A DNA stretch of 64,000 bases from NCBI GenBank assembly GCA_007570785.1, contig ML664157.1, positions 7,768,074 to 7,832,073 on the forward strand, in the 5' to 3' direction. The position numbers and the translations under genes were made by a program. Of the stretch, positions 44,752-56,791 are shown one piece after another. Within the stretch, counting starts at the first letter, position 1. Each line of letters begins with the position of its first letter. This stretch comes from Antilocapra americana. Taxonomy: Eukaryota > Chordata > Mammalia > Artiodactyla > Antilocapridae. The notes under the pieces are model-generated. The model saw only the letters and a program-made list of their open reading frames with translations. It did not search any database and was not told the DNA's origin.

Positions 44752-45290
44752 GGGCTTCCCTCATGGCTCAGCTGGTAGAGAATCCACCTGCAATGTGGGA
44801 GACCTGGGTTCAATCCCTGGGTTGGGAAGATCCCCTGGAGTAGGGAAAGGCTCTCTACTCCAATATTCTGGCCTGGAGAATTCCATGGAATGTATAGTCC
44901 ATGGGGTCACAAAGAGTTGGACATGAAAGAGCCACTTTCACTTTTGGGCTTCCCTGATATCTCAGTTGGTAAAGAACCCACCTGCCATGCAAGAGACCCA
45001 GGTTCTACTCCTGGGGTCAGGAAGATCCACTGGAGAAGGGATAGGCTACACACTCCAGTATTCTTGGGCTTCCCTTGTGGCTCAGCCGGTAAAGAATCTG
45101 CCTGCAATGTGGGAGACCTGGTTGGAGACCTGGGTTTGATCCCTGGGTTGGGAAGATCCCCTGGAGAAGGGAAAGGCTACCTTTCCCTTCTGGAGTGGTC
45201 CAGTATTCTGGCCTGGAGAATTCAGAGTGTTGGACAGAATTTAGAGAGTCAGTTTCCAAGCGTCGGATATGACTGAGAAACTTTCACTTT
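44752..45290 (+). mobile_element. Three Bov-tA units head to tail
   Basis: Three tRNA-derived heads ('gggcttccct') start at 44752, 44946 and 45066, all in the same orientation. The first unit is full length and ends in CACTTT. The second is cut short after 'ccagtattct'. The third has a small internal duplication ('gggagacctg' / 'ttggagacctg', 45111-45140) and an expanded block near 45180-45200. Overlapping open frames are shadows. Confidence 0.92.
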
Positions 45291-45787
45291 AACACAATTT
45301 ATACATAACGGATATGTATAAGTATACATATATACATGCCATGTCATTTCAGTGTGTTTATAATTTACACTGGACTCTCTTTTTTCACTTTTTTCTACCT
45401 GCTCCTTAACTGATAATGATTCAGCTCACCCCAGAGTATACCCACTTTTTTTCCCACAAAAAAGTCTCATGTTTTGACTATTCACTAGCACATGAGCCAG
45501 TAGGTTTTATCTACTATACCCACTGATGCTTCTGGATAACTGAGATTATAGTGGACTTGAGCCTCAGTGTCTGGGATTTGATCCCACCAAAGTCATGTTA
45601 TAAAACAAAGCATATTTGAGTCACATTAAAGTATAGATCTTTTAATGTGTATAAACTTTATGTTCTTATTAATTGAAATGACAACAGAAGTAAATAATGT
45701 GGTTCCTTGCAAAACAAGAACAAAAAAACAAACAGAAAACTAATCTCAGAGTCACATATTTTTGAAAGTTACATTTTTGAAAGATAC
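45291..45787. other. Unassigned AT-rich sequence
   Basis: There is no repeat or gene I can name. Confidence 0.45.
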
Positions 45788-45986
45788 GTCATACATGCTC
45801 AGTCACTTCAGTAATGTTTGACTCTTTGCAACCCTATGAACTATAGCCAACAGGCTTCTCTGTCCATTGGAGAACTGCCATGCCTCACTCCAGGGAGTTG
45901 TTCTGACCCAGGGATTGGACCTGTCGCTCCTGAGACTCTTGCATTGCAGGCATATTCTTTACCCAGTGAGCACCTGGAAAGCCTCG
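45788..45986 (-). mobile_element. Bov-tA SINE, diverged
   Basis: The minus strand carries the family layout: 'gctcagtcacttcagtaatg', 'atagccaacaggcttctctg' and the head complement near 'gagcacctggaaagcct'. Many substitutions suggest an older copy. Confidence 0.85.
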
Positions 45987-46099
45987 GGTGCATCATATCA
46001 TTCAAATTTTGTCACGTGAGAAAAGAAACTCCAGAACCTACACTAGGTCATAACTAACAAAGCAACTGTACATAGGAATTCTTAAATGTAAGTATCAAA

Positions 46100-46320
46100 C
46101 CCCATATTTCCCAAGAAGCTGTCTCTGACCATTTCAGAACCTCCCCCTTTGCTCTGAGTATTTTCTACCTGCAAATGCTATAGCACAATTAGTGGCTCTC
46201 TGACTGATCCAGTTATACTTAGCTTCTTCTAGGCCCCTGTGTGAGAGCAAAGATCATGATTTCCACTATTTTATCATCATCTACGTGCCAAATTTTCAGT
46301 AATGTATCAATAGTGTACAC
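46100..46320 (+). mobile_element. Possible L2 LINE 3' fragment
   Basis: The text 'aagaagctgtctctgacca' and 'gtgagagcaaagatcatgat' follows the L2 3' end order loosely. It needs an alignment to confirm. Confidence 0.4.
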
Positions 46321-46359
46321 TGACTCTTTGATTACTATTTATTTATAAATCCTTTAAAA

Positions 46360-46675
46360 AATGATCTTTATTTTCTGTTTGGCTGTGCTAGGTCTTCATT
46401 GTTGTGTGGGCATTACTCTAGATGCAGTGAGTATGGGCTTCTCACTGTGGTGGCTTCTGGTTGCAGAGCACAGGCTCCAGGGCATGGAATCTTTAGTAGT
46501 TGTGGCACATGGGCTCAGTATTTGCAGCTCTGGGCTCTAGAGCACAGGCTCAACAGTTGTGGCACATGAGCTTAATTGCTCCATGGCATGTAGGATCCTC
46601 CCAGATCAGGGATCAAACCCATGCCTCCTGTACTGCCAGGAAAATTCTTTATCACTGTGCTACCAGAGAAGGCCC
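46360..46675 (-). mobile_element. CHR-type tRNA-Glu SINE, full length
   Basis: The plus strand shows the complement: a T-rich tail, then 'ggctgtgctaggtcttcatt', 'ttctcactgtggtggcttct', 'tctagagcacaggctcaac' and the head complement 'accagagaaggccc'. It is diverged from the copy at 3121. Confidence 0.88.
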
Positions 46676-47780
46676 TGATTACTATTTAACAGTGACACTT
46701 TCACTCTAGTGTCCTGTTAATAATTATTTATATAGAATTTGTAGTTAAGATTTGCCCTGAAAATGATGATTGAGAGGTGAATCTGGTTGGAAGATACATG
46801 GGTCCAGTTGTGTGTGGTTTGCCTAGTAAGCAAGCCAATCTTTGAGGTTTTGTGTCTATGCTAGCTTGAATTTCAGCACATTTTGAAAAGAAGTCAGTGG
46901 TATACATTTTTTTTTCAGGGTGATTTTGGATTTTGAATATTTTTTTTACTTAAAAACCTACAGTGATCAGATATCAATTCTGCTGAGATGCATATCTGAA
47001 ACAAAATTGAACAATTCAGGATTTATTATCAACAACTGCTTCAAAAGACAAATTCTAACAGAATAAATTTTTTCTGTTTCAAGGTTTTTCTTAGTTGAGG
47101 GGTCATGTGACTAAGGCAAGGTGCTCTGAATATTAGCAAATGTGAATTCAACGGAAATAACTGCAAATTAGAGATAGGTCAACATCACTAAGATCAAAAT
47201 CATGCCTCTAATGCAGTTCTGATTGGTTGAATGTTACATAGTTGAAATGCTTAATATATTACCAAGCTGTAAGAGCATGTAAAGGTGGTAGGAATGAAGT
47301 GTTAAACATTATACACAAATCTATGCTTATTAGGAACATTTTTATATAACTGATCAAAATTATACATATAGCATAGAGCTTAGTAAATAATGAATAAATA
47401 ATGTATATTATTTGAATGTACTTGTTGAAACATTTATTGTCACTTTGCAATATTTCCTCATAAATGGAATCAGAATGTGTCTGATTTTCTTGAGTTTAAA
47501 GCTGAATCATTCTGAATAGGAGCAATTATTATGGAGTTGATACAAACATATTAAGTGACTTCTTCCTCAGAAGGAGATTACATTCTATGGAAAGTGTTTT
47601 CAGACCTCTGTGAGGGCCTGCTCCTCTCACTTGAGGATCTTTGGGACAATGGGTAAGAAGAGGTGGCCAAGGCTTTGAAGACAGGTTCTGGGTTACTGTG
47701 CAGACTTTACATGGTTTCTCTTGGCCATGTCCCTTAGAGGGAATTTACTAAGGAAGGATGAAAATAATCACTGGCCTAAC
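46676..47780. other. Unassigned AT-rich sequence
   Basis: There is no repeat or gene I can name over about 1.1 kb. Confidence 0.45.
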
Positions 47781-47807
47781 TTTTTTTTTTTTTTCTTTTT
47801 CTTTCTT
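47781..47807. repeat. T-rich simple repeat
   Basis: A run of 14 T is followed by CTTTTTCTTTCTT, just before the L1 5' end. It is not the tail of that plus-strand L1 and may mark an older insertion or the L1 target. Confidence 0.8.
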
Positions 47808-49675
47808 AAAGATTGAGACATTGAGGTGGAGGGCAGACCCAAGATGACAGAGGAATAAGACTGGGAGACCACTTTCCCCCCCACAAATTCATCAAAAGAT
47901 AATTTGAACGTTGAGCCACCTCCACAGAAAAACTTCTGAATGCTGGCAGAGGATATCAGGCACCCAGAAAAACAGCCCATTCTCTTCAAAAGGAGGTAGA
48001 ACAAAATATAAAAGACAAGAGAGAGAAAAAAGAGTTAGGGATGGAGACCCATCCTTGGGAGGGAGTCGTGAAGGAGGAGAAATTTCCAAACAGCAGGAAA
48101 TCCTCTCACCGGAGGGTCTGTTGGGAGGTTTACAATCTCAGAGGACAACATAACCAGGAGGAAAAAAACCCCCACAGAATACATGTCTAACCGCAACTCT
48201 CAGCAGAGAAGTAGCTCAGACACTCATCTACAATGAGTGAGCAGGGGCTGGACAGGGAGGCGCGGGTTGCATGCTTAGGGTAAGGACAGGGCATGAATGG
48301 CCTGAGTGAGGATAATCTGAGGGAGCTACCGTGAGATAGCAACCCAAACTGTAGGGTAGCCATAGAGAAAAAAATAAGAAGAGAACTTTCCCAGTGAAAG
48401 GCTCTAACCTAACATGCAGTCTAGCCTGCTCACAGAACAAAAGATTAAGCAAATACCAAAGGAGAGCTAGCCAGCTGCATAAAGGCGCCTCCCTTCATCC
48501 CCCCACCTCCCCACCCCCTCCCGCCAGAGGCAGAGAGGCAGGTGTTGGACAGCCAGAGCTGGAAGGCAAGGGGCAATCTTGGCCCCAGAGACTGGGCATC
48601 CTCCACCAAACTGAGAGCAGGCTCCCAGTTTCTAACCATGTCTCCTTAGGACCCTGGATGGTTGACATCTGCCAGGAGAGTCACAGCCTGAGATCAGCTC
48701 CCCAGAGGAGACACACAGTACACCTGAGATGGTGCTCTTGCACCACATCCATGAAACTGAGCTGCCAGGACTGGGGATGTTGTTAAGATGCACAGCCCAC
48801 CTGGGACAGTGAGCTCACCAAGCACCTTGTTGCCTGAGCTGCTCAGACAGGGGAAGGGCACAAAATTCACACCCAACTGAGTATGTACCCTTGTGGAGTA
48901 CCCAAGAAATTGAACCTGAGCAGACCTGGGACATGCACGAAAGGCAGGGCCCATTTTGGAAAGGACTCCTGCAGAACAACCAGAAGCCTGAACAGTGTAG
49001 ACCTTGAAAGCACATGCCACTATAATCTGGGGCAAACCCAGTGTGGTCCATACACTGTGAGCACTCCCCACACACTCCATTGATATTTGTTTGCAGTGTT
49101 CCTCCCTCCCCACAACACAGATGAACAAGTGAGCCTAAATAAGTGACCACCTTCTCCTCCTTGTGTCAGGGTGGAAATTAAACACTGAAGAAACTTTCAA
49201 ACAGTGGAAGCCAAAATAAACAAAGAGGGAACCACTCTGGAAGCGACAGAGTAAAGCCCTGTAATTAACATTGACTAAGCATTGGAAGGGGCCTATAGAC
49301 CTTGAGAAGAAGTTTACAAACTGGAACAAGGAACTGTCTGAAACTGAACTGACTCCATACTGCCTTCAACAGCTCCAGAGAAATTCCTAGGTATATTTTT
49401 ACTATTATCATTTTTTTATTTTTAAGTTCTTTATTACTTTAATTTTCATTTTTATTATCTACTATTACCTTGCAAAAAAGACTCTATTTTTAAAGCAAAT
49501 TTCATTTATATATTTTTTATAATTTTTGTGATTGATTTTGTTTGGTATTTTTAATATTGTATTTTTGAGAGTCTAACCTCTACTCTAGATTTTTAATCTT
49601 TGCTTTTTCATATTTGTTATCAATTTTGTACCTTTAAGAATCTAGTCTTCAGTATCCATTTTCACTTAGGGGTGT

Positions 49676-50125
49676 GATTACTGGCTTGATTGCTCTCTCC
49701 CCTTTTGACTCTCCCTTTCCCCACCCAGGTCATCTCTATCTCCTCCTTCCCCCTTCTCTTCTCTAACTCTGTGAATCTCTCTGGGTATTCTGGGCTGTGG
49801 AGAACACTCAGGGAACTGATTACTGGCTAGATTAATCTCTCCCCTTTTGACTCCCCCTCTTCTCCTCCTGGTCATCTCTATCTCCCACTTCCCTCTTCTC
49901 TTCTCTATGTAACTCCTGGGTGTTACATATGGAGTAACCTCTATATAACCTCTCTGGGTGCTCCAGACTGTGGAGAGTACATAGGGAATTTATTACTAAC
50001 TAGACTGCTCTCTCCTCTTTTGACTCCTGTCTTCTGCTCCAGGTCGCCTCTGTCTCCCTCCTCCCTCTTTTCTTCTCCATGTAACTCTGTGAACCTCTCA
50101 GGGTGTCCCTCACTGTGGATAATTT
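49676..50125 (+). repeat. Polypyrimidine tandem repeats in the L1 5' UTR
   Basis: Three imperfect units begin near 49677, 49817 and 49991. Each has 'ctctctccccttttgactc'-like and 'tctatctcc'-like blocks, then 'gtaactctgtgaa'-like and 'ctgtggaga'-like ends. Spacing is 140 and 174 bp. Such pyrimidine-rich arrays may act in L1 promoter or translation function, but that is inference. Confidence 0.8.
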
Positions 50126-50629
50126 TTTCACCATTAACCTAGATGTTTTATCATCTGTGCTGTTTGGATGAAGAAGGCTTGAGGCTACTGTAAGAATAAG
50201 ACTGAAAGCCAGAGGCAGGAGGCTTAAATTTAAAACTCAAGAACACTAAAGAACTCCTGACTCCAGGGAACATTAGTAAACAAGAGCTTATCCAAAAGCC
50301 TCCATGCCTACACTGAAACCAAGCTCCACCCAAGAGCCAACAAGTTCCAGAGCAAGACATACCATGCTAATTCTTCAGCAATGCAGGAACACAGCCATAA
50401 GCAGTAAAATACAGCCTGCCCAAAGCTATGCCAAACCCATAGACACCCCAAAACTCACTACTGGACACTTCACTGCACTCCAAGATGCAAGCTCCCCTAA
50501 CCAGGAAACCTTGTCAAGTCACTAGTCCAACCCCACCCACAGGAAGCAACCTCCACAATAAAGAAGAACCACAAACTTCCAACATACAGAAAGGCCACCC
50601 CAAACACAGCCAATTAAACAAAATGAAAT

Positions 50630-51542
50630 GGCAGAGAAATATTCAGCAGGTAAAGTAATACGATAAATGCCCACGAAACCAAACCAAAGAGGAGGAGATA
50701 GGAAGTCTACCTGAAAAAGAATTTAGAATTATGATAGTAAAGATGATCCAAAATCTTGAAAACAAAATGGAGTTACAGATAAATAGATTAGAGACAAGGA
50801 TTGAGAAGATGCAAGAAATGTCTAACAAGGACCTAGAAGAAATATAAAAGAGTCAATCAATAATGAATAATATAATAACTGAGATCAAAAGCACTCTGGA
50901 GGGAATCGACAGTAGAATAACTGAGGCAGAAGATAGGATGAGTGAGGTGGAAAATAGAATGATGGAAATAAATGAAGCAGAGAGGAAAAAAGAATTGAAA
51001 GTAATGAAGACAACCTCAGAGACCTCTGGGACAATGTTAAATGCCCTAACATTTGAATCATAGGAGTCCCAGAAGAAGAAGACAAAAAGAAAGTCCATGA
51101 GAAAATACTACAGGAGATAATAGTTGAAAACTTCCCTAAAGTGGGGAAGGAACTAGCCATCCAAGTCCAAGAAACCCAGAGAGTCCCAAACAGAATAAAC
51201 CCAAGGTGAAACACTCCAAGACACATATTAATCAAATTAATTAAGATCAAATACAAAAAGCAAATATTAAAAGCAGCAAGGGAAAAACAACAAATAACAC
51301 ACAAGAGGATCCCCATAAGGATAACAGCTGATCTTCCAATAGAAACTCTTCAGGCCAGAAGGGAATGGCAGGACATACTTAAAGTGATGAAAGAGAAAAA
51401 CCCACAACCCAGATTACTATACCCAGCAAGGATCTCATTCAATAATTAAGGAGAAATCAAAAGTTTTACAGACAAGCAAAAGCTCAGAGAATTCAGCACC
51501 ACTAAACCAGCTCATCAACAAATGCTAAAAGATCTTCTCTAG
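50630..51542 (+). pseudogene. L1 ORF1 (RNA-binding chaperone) remnant
   Basis: In the family ORF1p is a trimeric RNA-binding protein: a coiled coil, then an RRM and a C-terminal domain that coat L1 RNA in the cytoplasm. Here the coiled coil is clear from 50700 to 51060: heptads such as MIQNLENKMELQINRLETR and the frame 50863-51063 with TEAEDRMSEVENRMMEINE. After a stop at 51061 comes GVPEEEDKKKVHEKI, then the ITADLPIETLQARREWQ and GEIKSFTDKQKLREF blocks of the C-terminal domain. It ends at TAG 51540-51542. In-frame stops near 50846, 51061 and 51447 disable it. Confidence 0.83.
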
Positions 51543-51593
51543 ACAGGAAACACAGGAAAGGTTTATAAACTCGAACCCAAAACAACAAAGTAA

Positions 51594-54500
51594 ATGGCAA
51601 TGGGATCATACTTATCAATATTACCTTAAATGTAAATAAGTTGAATGTCCCAACCAAAAGACAAAGACTGGCTGCATGGATACAAAAATAAGACCCTTAT
51701 ATATGCTGTCTGTAAGAGACCCACCTCAAACCAAGGGACACATACAGACTGAAAGTGAGGGGCTAGAGAAAGATATTTCATGCAAATGGAGAACAAAGAA
51801 AGCAGGAGTAGCAATACTCATCAGATAAAATAGACTTTGAAATAAAGGCTGTGAAAAGAGACAAACAGGGACACTGCATAATGACAAAAGGATCAATCCA
51901 AGAAGATTTAACAATTATAAACATACATGCACCCTACATAACAGCACTGCAATATATAAGGCAAATGCTAACAAGTGTGGAGGGGGAAATTAACAGTAAC
52001 ACAATAATAGTGGGAGACTTTAATACCCACTCACACCTATGGATAGATCAACCAAACAGAAAATTAGCAAGGAAACACAAACTTTAAATGATACAATGGA
52101 TTAGTTAGACTTAATTGATATCTATATGACATTTCACCCAAGATCAATGAATCTCACCTTTTTCTCAAGGGAACACAGAACATTCTCCAGGATAGATCAC
52201 ATCCTGGGCCATAAATCTAGCCTTGGTAAATTCAATACAACTGAAGTCATTTCAAGCATCTTTTCTGATAACAATGTGCTAAGAATGTCAACCACAGGAA
52301 AAAAGAAATTATTAAAGATACAAACATATGGAGGCTAAACAACACACTTCTGAATAACCAAAAAATCAGAGAAGAAATCAAAAAATAAATCAAAACATGC
52401 ATAGAAACAATTGAAAATGAAAACAGGACAACCCAAAACCTGTGGGATTCAGTGAAAGTAGTGCTAAGAGGAAGGTTCATAGGAGTACAAGCTTACCTCA
52501 AGAAACAAGAAAACAATCAAATAAATAACCTAGCTTTATACCTAAAGCAACTAAAAAAAGAAGAAATGAAGAACCCCAGGGTTAGTAGAAGGAAAGAAAT
52601 CATAAAAATTAGGGCAGAAATAAATGAAAAAGAAACAAAGGAGACTATAGCAAAAATCAACAAAACTAAAAGCTGGTTCTTTGAGAAGATAAATGAAAAT
52701 GACCAACCATTAGCCAGAGTCATCAAGAAAAAAGGGAGAAGAATCAAATCAACAAAATTAGAAATGAAAATGGAGAAATCACAACAGAAAACACAGAAAT
52801 ACAAAGGATTAAAAGAGACTACTACAGCAGCTAGATGGCAATAAAATGGACAATTTGGGAGGAATAGACAAATTCTTAGAAAAGTATAACCTTCCAAAAT
52901 TGAACAAGGAAGAAATAGAATCAGACCCATCACAAGCACAGAAATTGAAACTGTAAATAAAAACCTTCCAACAAACAAAAGCCCGGGACCAGATGGCTTC
53001 AAAGCTGAATTTTACCAAAAATTTAGAGAAGAGCTAATACCTATCCTACTCAAACTCTTCCAAAAAATTGCAGAGGAAGATAAACTCCCAAATTCATTCT
53101 ATGAGGCCACCATCACCCTAATACCAAAATCAGAAAAAGATGCCACAAAAAAGAAAACTATAGGCCAATATCACTGATGAACATAGATGCAAAAATCCTC
53201 AACAAAATACTAGCCAACAGAATCCAACAACATATTAAAAAAATCATACATCATGACCAAGTGGGCTTTATCCCAGGGATGCAAGGATTCTTCAATATTT
53301 GCAAATCAATCATTGTGATACACCACATTAACAAATTGAAAGATAAAAACCATATGATTATCCCAACAAATGCAGAGAAAGCCTTTGACAAAATTCAACA
53401 TCCATTTATAATAAAAACCCTCCAGAAAGCAGGCATAGAAGGAACATATCTCAATGTAATAAAAGTCATATGTGATAAACCTACAGCAAACATTATCCTC
53501 AATGGTGGAAAATTGAAAGCATTTCCCCTAAAGTCAGGAACAAGACAATAATGCCTACTCTCACCACTACTATTCAACATAGTTTTGGAAGTTTTAGTCA
53601 CAGCAATCAGAGAAGACAAAGAAAAAAGAAAAATCCAGATTGGAAAAGAAGTAAAACTCTCACTGTTTGCAGATGACAAGATCCTCTACATAGAAAACCC
53701 TAAAGACTCCACTAGAAAATTACTAGAACTAATCAATGAATATAGTAAAGTTCCAGGATATAAAATTAATACACAGAAATCCCTTGCATTCCTATACACT
53801 AACAATGTGAAAACAGAAAGAGAAATTAAGGAAACAATTTCATTCACCATTGCAATGAAAAGAATAAAATAATTAGGAATATATCTACCTAAAGAAACCA
53901 AAGACCTATATACAGAAAACAATAAAACACTGATGAAAGAAATCAAAGATGACACAAATGGATGAAGAACTATAACATGTTCATGGATTGGAAGAATCAA
54001 TATAGTGAAAATGAGTATATTATCCAAAGCAATCTATAGATTTAATGCAATCCCTATCAAGCTATCGACAGTATTTTTCAGAGAACTAGAACAAATAATT
54101 TTACAATTTGCATGGAAACATAAAACCTTGAATAGCCAGAGCAATCTTGAAAAAAAAGATGGAACTGAGGAATCAACCTTCCTGACTTCAGACTATACTT
54201 CAAATCTAGAGTAATCAAAGCAGTATGGTACTGGCACAAAGACAGAAATATAGATCAATGGAACAAAATAGAAAACCCAGAGATAAACCCATGCACATAT
54301 AGACAACTTATCTTTGACAAAGGAGGCAAGAATATACAATGGAGAAAAGACAAGTGGTGCTGGGAAAACTGGTCAACCACTTGGAAAAGAATGAAACTAG
54401 AACACTTTCTAACACCATACACAAAAATAAACTCAAAATGAATATAATATCCAAACATAAGACCAGAAACTATAAAACTCTTAGAGGAAATCACAGGCAG

Positions 54501-55361
54501 AACACTCTCTGACATAAATCACAGAAAGATCCTCTATGACCCACCTCCCAGAATATTGGAAATAAAAGAAAAAATAAACAAATGGGACCTAATGAAACTT
54601 ATAAGCTTTTGCACAATGAAAAAAACTATAAGCAAGGTGAAAAGACAGCCTTCAGAATGGGAGAAAATAATAGCAAATGAAACAACAGACAAAGAATTAA
54701 TCTCAAAAATATACAAGCAACTCATGAAACTCAATACCAGAAAAATAAATGACCCAGTCAAAAAAATGGGCCAAAGAACTAAACAGACATTTCTCCAAAG
54801 AAGACATACAGATGGGTAACAAACACATGAAAAGATGATCAACATCATTTATTATCAGAGAAATGCAAATCAAAACCACAATGAACTACCATCTCACGCC
54901 AGTCAGAATGGTTGCTATCAAGAAGTCTACAAACAATAAATGCTACAGAGGGTGTGGAGAAAAGGGAACCCTCTGACACTGTTGGTGGGATGCAAAATAG
55001 TACAGCCAGTATGGAGAACAGTGTGGAGATTCCTTAAAAAAAATTGGAAATAGAGCTACCATATGACTCAACAATCCCACTACTGGAAACAAGAATTGAA
55101 AGAGACATGTGTACCCCAATGTTCATCGCAATACTGTTCACAATAGCTAGGACATGGAAGCAACCTAGATGTCCATCAGCAGACAAATGGATAAGAAAGC
55201 TGTGTTATATATACACAATGGAATATTGCACAGCCATTACAAAGAATGCATTTGAGTCAGTTCTGATGAGGTGGATGAAACTGGAGCCTATTATAAAGAG
55301 TGAAGTAAGTCAGAAAGAAAAACACCAATATAGTATATTAACACATATATATGGAATTTAG
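51594..55361 (+). pseudogene. L1 ORF2 (endonuclease-reverse transcriptase) remnant, full span
   Basis: This spans ORF2 from a plausible ATG at 51594 to its end (HIYGI stop, 55361). An early frameshift at about 51620 and many stops break it. Visible parts in order: endonuclease with VGDFNTHSH and DHILGHKSSLGKF (51851-52338); spacer with NPRVSRRKEIIKIRAEINEK (52452-52844); RT fingers with [19 protein letters not shown] and [16 protein letters not shown] (53177-53551); an intact FADD at 53666-53677; thumb (54005-54214); [17 protein letters not shown] (54556-54819); and the C-terminal part (55044-55361). It is the longest ORF2 in the window and the only L1 here with an intact FADD. Confidence 0.88.
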
Positions 55362-55401
55362 AAAGATGTTAATACACTGTTACCATGGTAATATACTGTT
55401 A

Positions 55402-55508
55402 TGGAATCTCCCCACTGTTCTCCATACTGGCTGTACTAATTTGCATCCCACCAACAGTGTAAGAGGGTTCCCTTTTCTCCACACCCTCTCCAGCATTTAT
55501 TTATTGTT
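55402..55508 (-). repeat. Inverted copy of the L1 ORF2 3' region (fold-back arm)
   Basis: On the minus strand this matches 54937-55033 of the same L1 with only about four differences. Both arms share the deletion variant 'gttggtgggatgcaaa', where the L1 copies at 22550 and 29710 have one more base. The arm therefore derives from this L1 or its close source, and not from an independent insertion. Confidence 0.85.
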
Positions 55509-55796
55509 TGAAATTATCATGTGTTATATGAATCACCCCCCTCTATTGACAGGACCTTTGGAAAGGACTGTGGTCAGAGAGACATGCTGCTTTGGGGAAA
55601 AAAAAAAAAACAGATTAGGACATTGGGATGAAAAGCATTGTCTTCAAACTGTTTGCTTAGAACAGTGGTGGCAGATAGCCATTAGGCAGAATTTGCCCTG
55701 TAGATACTTTAAAAGTATGAACATTTCACATCACTGTCAAGATTTCTGTTTTTTCTTTAAAAATTCTAATTTTTAGAAGTATAAGCCTTACTATAA
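55509..55796. other. Non-L1 sequence, A-run and unassigned DNA
   Basis: 55509-55597 is not recognised as L1. 55598-55610 is a run of 13 A followed by the candidate target duplication. The rest up to the Bov-tA is unassigned. Confidence 0.5.
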
Positions 55797-56016
55797 AGCA
55801 CTTCCCAGGTGGCTCAGTGGTAAAGAATCTGACTGCCAATGCAGGAGTTGTTGGTTCAATCCCTGGGTTAGGAAAATCTCCTGGAAAAGGGAATGGCAAC
55901 CCACTCCAGTATTCTTGCCTGAGAAATTTTATGGGTAGAGGAGTCTGGCAGGCCACAGTCCATAGGGTTGCAAAGAGTCTGACACAACTTAGTGACTAGA
56001 CAACAACAACAACCAC
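55797..56016 (+). mobile_element. Bov-tA SINE
   Basis: It runs from 'cacttcccaggtggctcag' to 'gtgactagacaacaacaac', full length with the tRNA-derived head and one Bov-A unit. Confidence 0.92.
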
Positions 56017-56477
56017 ACAAGGCCTATAATTCCACATGAGACCTTGGTTTGGAGGTGAGTGGCATGTGGTATTCTCAGTTATGAGTGATATTCTCAGGCT
56101 CCCTTTTGTCTTATACCTGCTTCACATAAATGGTCCTGGGTGGTCTATAGGCATTTGTGTGTATGCCTTCCTATTTAGTACATCAACTCACGTTTTCTCA
56201 GTGCATAATATATACTTGTCATTATTTCTTTTTACTGTGTATAGTGATTACAGATTTAATCCTCTAAGAAGTATTTGTGATTGTATAATAAGAGCGGGTT
56301 CTTAAAGTCGCAAAAACAGCCATCTTCTCTGGCAAATTAAAATTATCATGATTTTGGGAACTGTATGTGTGTAAACAAATAAATATAAAAACTAAAGTGC
56401 CATTTATTTATATTACATTATTTACATTAAGATTGTGCTTGATAGAGTCTACTCAAAACTTAATTTAAAATTTGTGT
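56017..56477. other. Unassigned sequence
   Basis: A 89-codon ATG frame (56036-56305) is leucine and serine rich with no domain I recognise. There is no repeat call. Confidence 0.45.
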
Positions 56478-56776
56478 TTTTCACTCTCTGCTATAATCCA
56501 AAGCGGGATACTCCATGACCCACCTCCCAGAATATTGGAAATAAAAACACGAATAAACAAATGGGACCTAATTAAAATTAAAAGCTTTTGCACAACAAAG
56601 GAAACTATAAGCAAGGTGAAAAGACAGCCTTCAGAATGGGAGAAAATAATAGCCAATGAAGCAACAGACAAACAATTAATCTCAAAAATATACAAACAAC
56701 TCCTGCAGCTCCATTCTAGAAAAATAAACAACCCAATTAAAAAGTGGGCCAAAGAACTTAACAGACATTTCTCCAA

Positions 56777-56786
56777 NNNNNNNNNN
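56777..56786. other. Assembly gap (10 N) inside L1
   Basis: The sequence jumps from the 'catttctccaa' block to the 'aacagtgtggag' block of L1 ORF2. In the L1 at 28595-30444 these are about 219 bp apart (29525-29743), so the 10 N stand for a gap of unknown, probably similar size. Confidence 0.95.
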
Positions 56787-56791
56787 AAACA

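Larger units (their letters stand above)
47826..55612 (+). mobile_element. Ruminant L1 from 5' UTR to ORF2 end, with rearranged 3' end
   Basis: It starts at the L1 5' end ('gtggagggcagacccaagat') and runs through a 5' UTR of about 2.8 kb, ORF1 and ORF2 to 55361. The usual 3' UTR is absent. Instead come about 40 bp, an inverted copy of ORF2 (55402-55508), about 90 bp of non-L1 sequence and 13 A (55598-55610). A possible target duplication is 47811-47825 versus 55613-55627 (12 of 15 identical, all differences transitions). All frames are broken. Confidence 0.85.

Noticed and set aside
47781..47807. Poly-T as the 3' tail of the following L1
   Set aside because: The L1 is on the plus strand and starts here, so its tail must be at its right end. 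The T-run is independent.
48228..49329. Several overlapping cysteine- and serine-rich frames of 60-145 codons on both strands
   Set aside because: They fall in the L1 5' UTR, where several frames are open by composition. No frame matches a known L1 ORF0-type product that I can verify.
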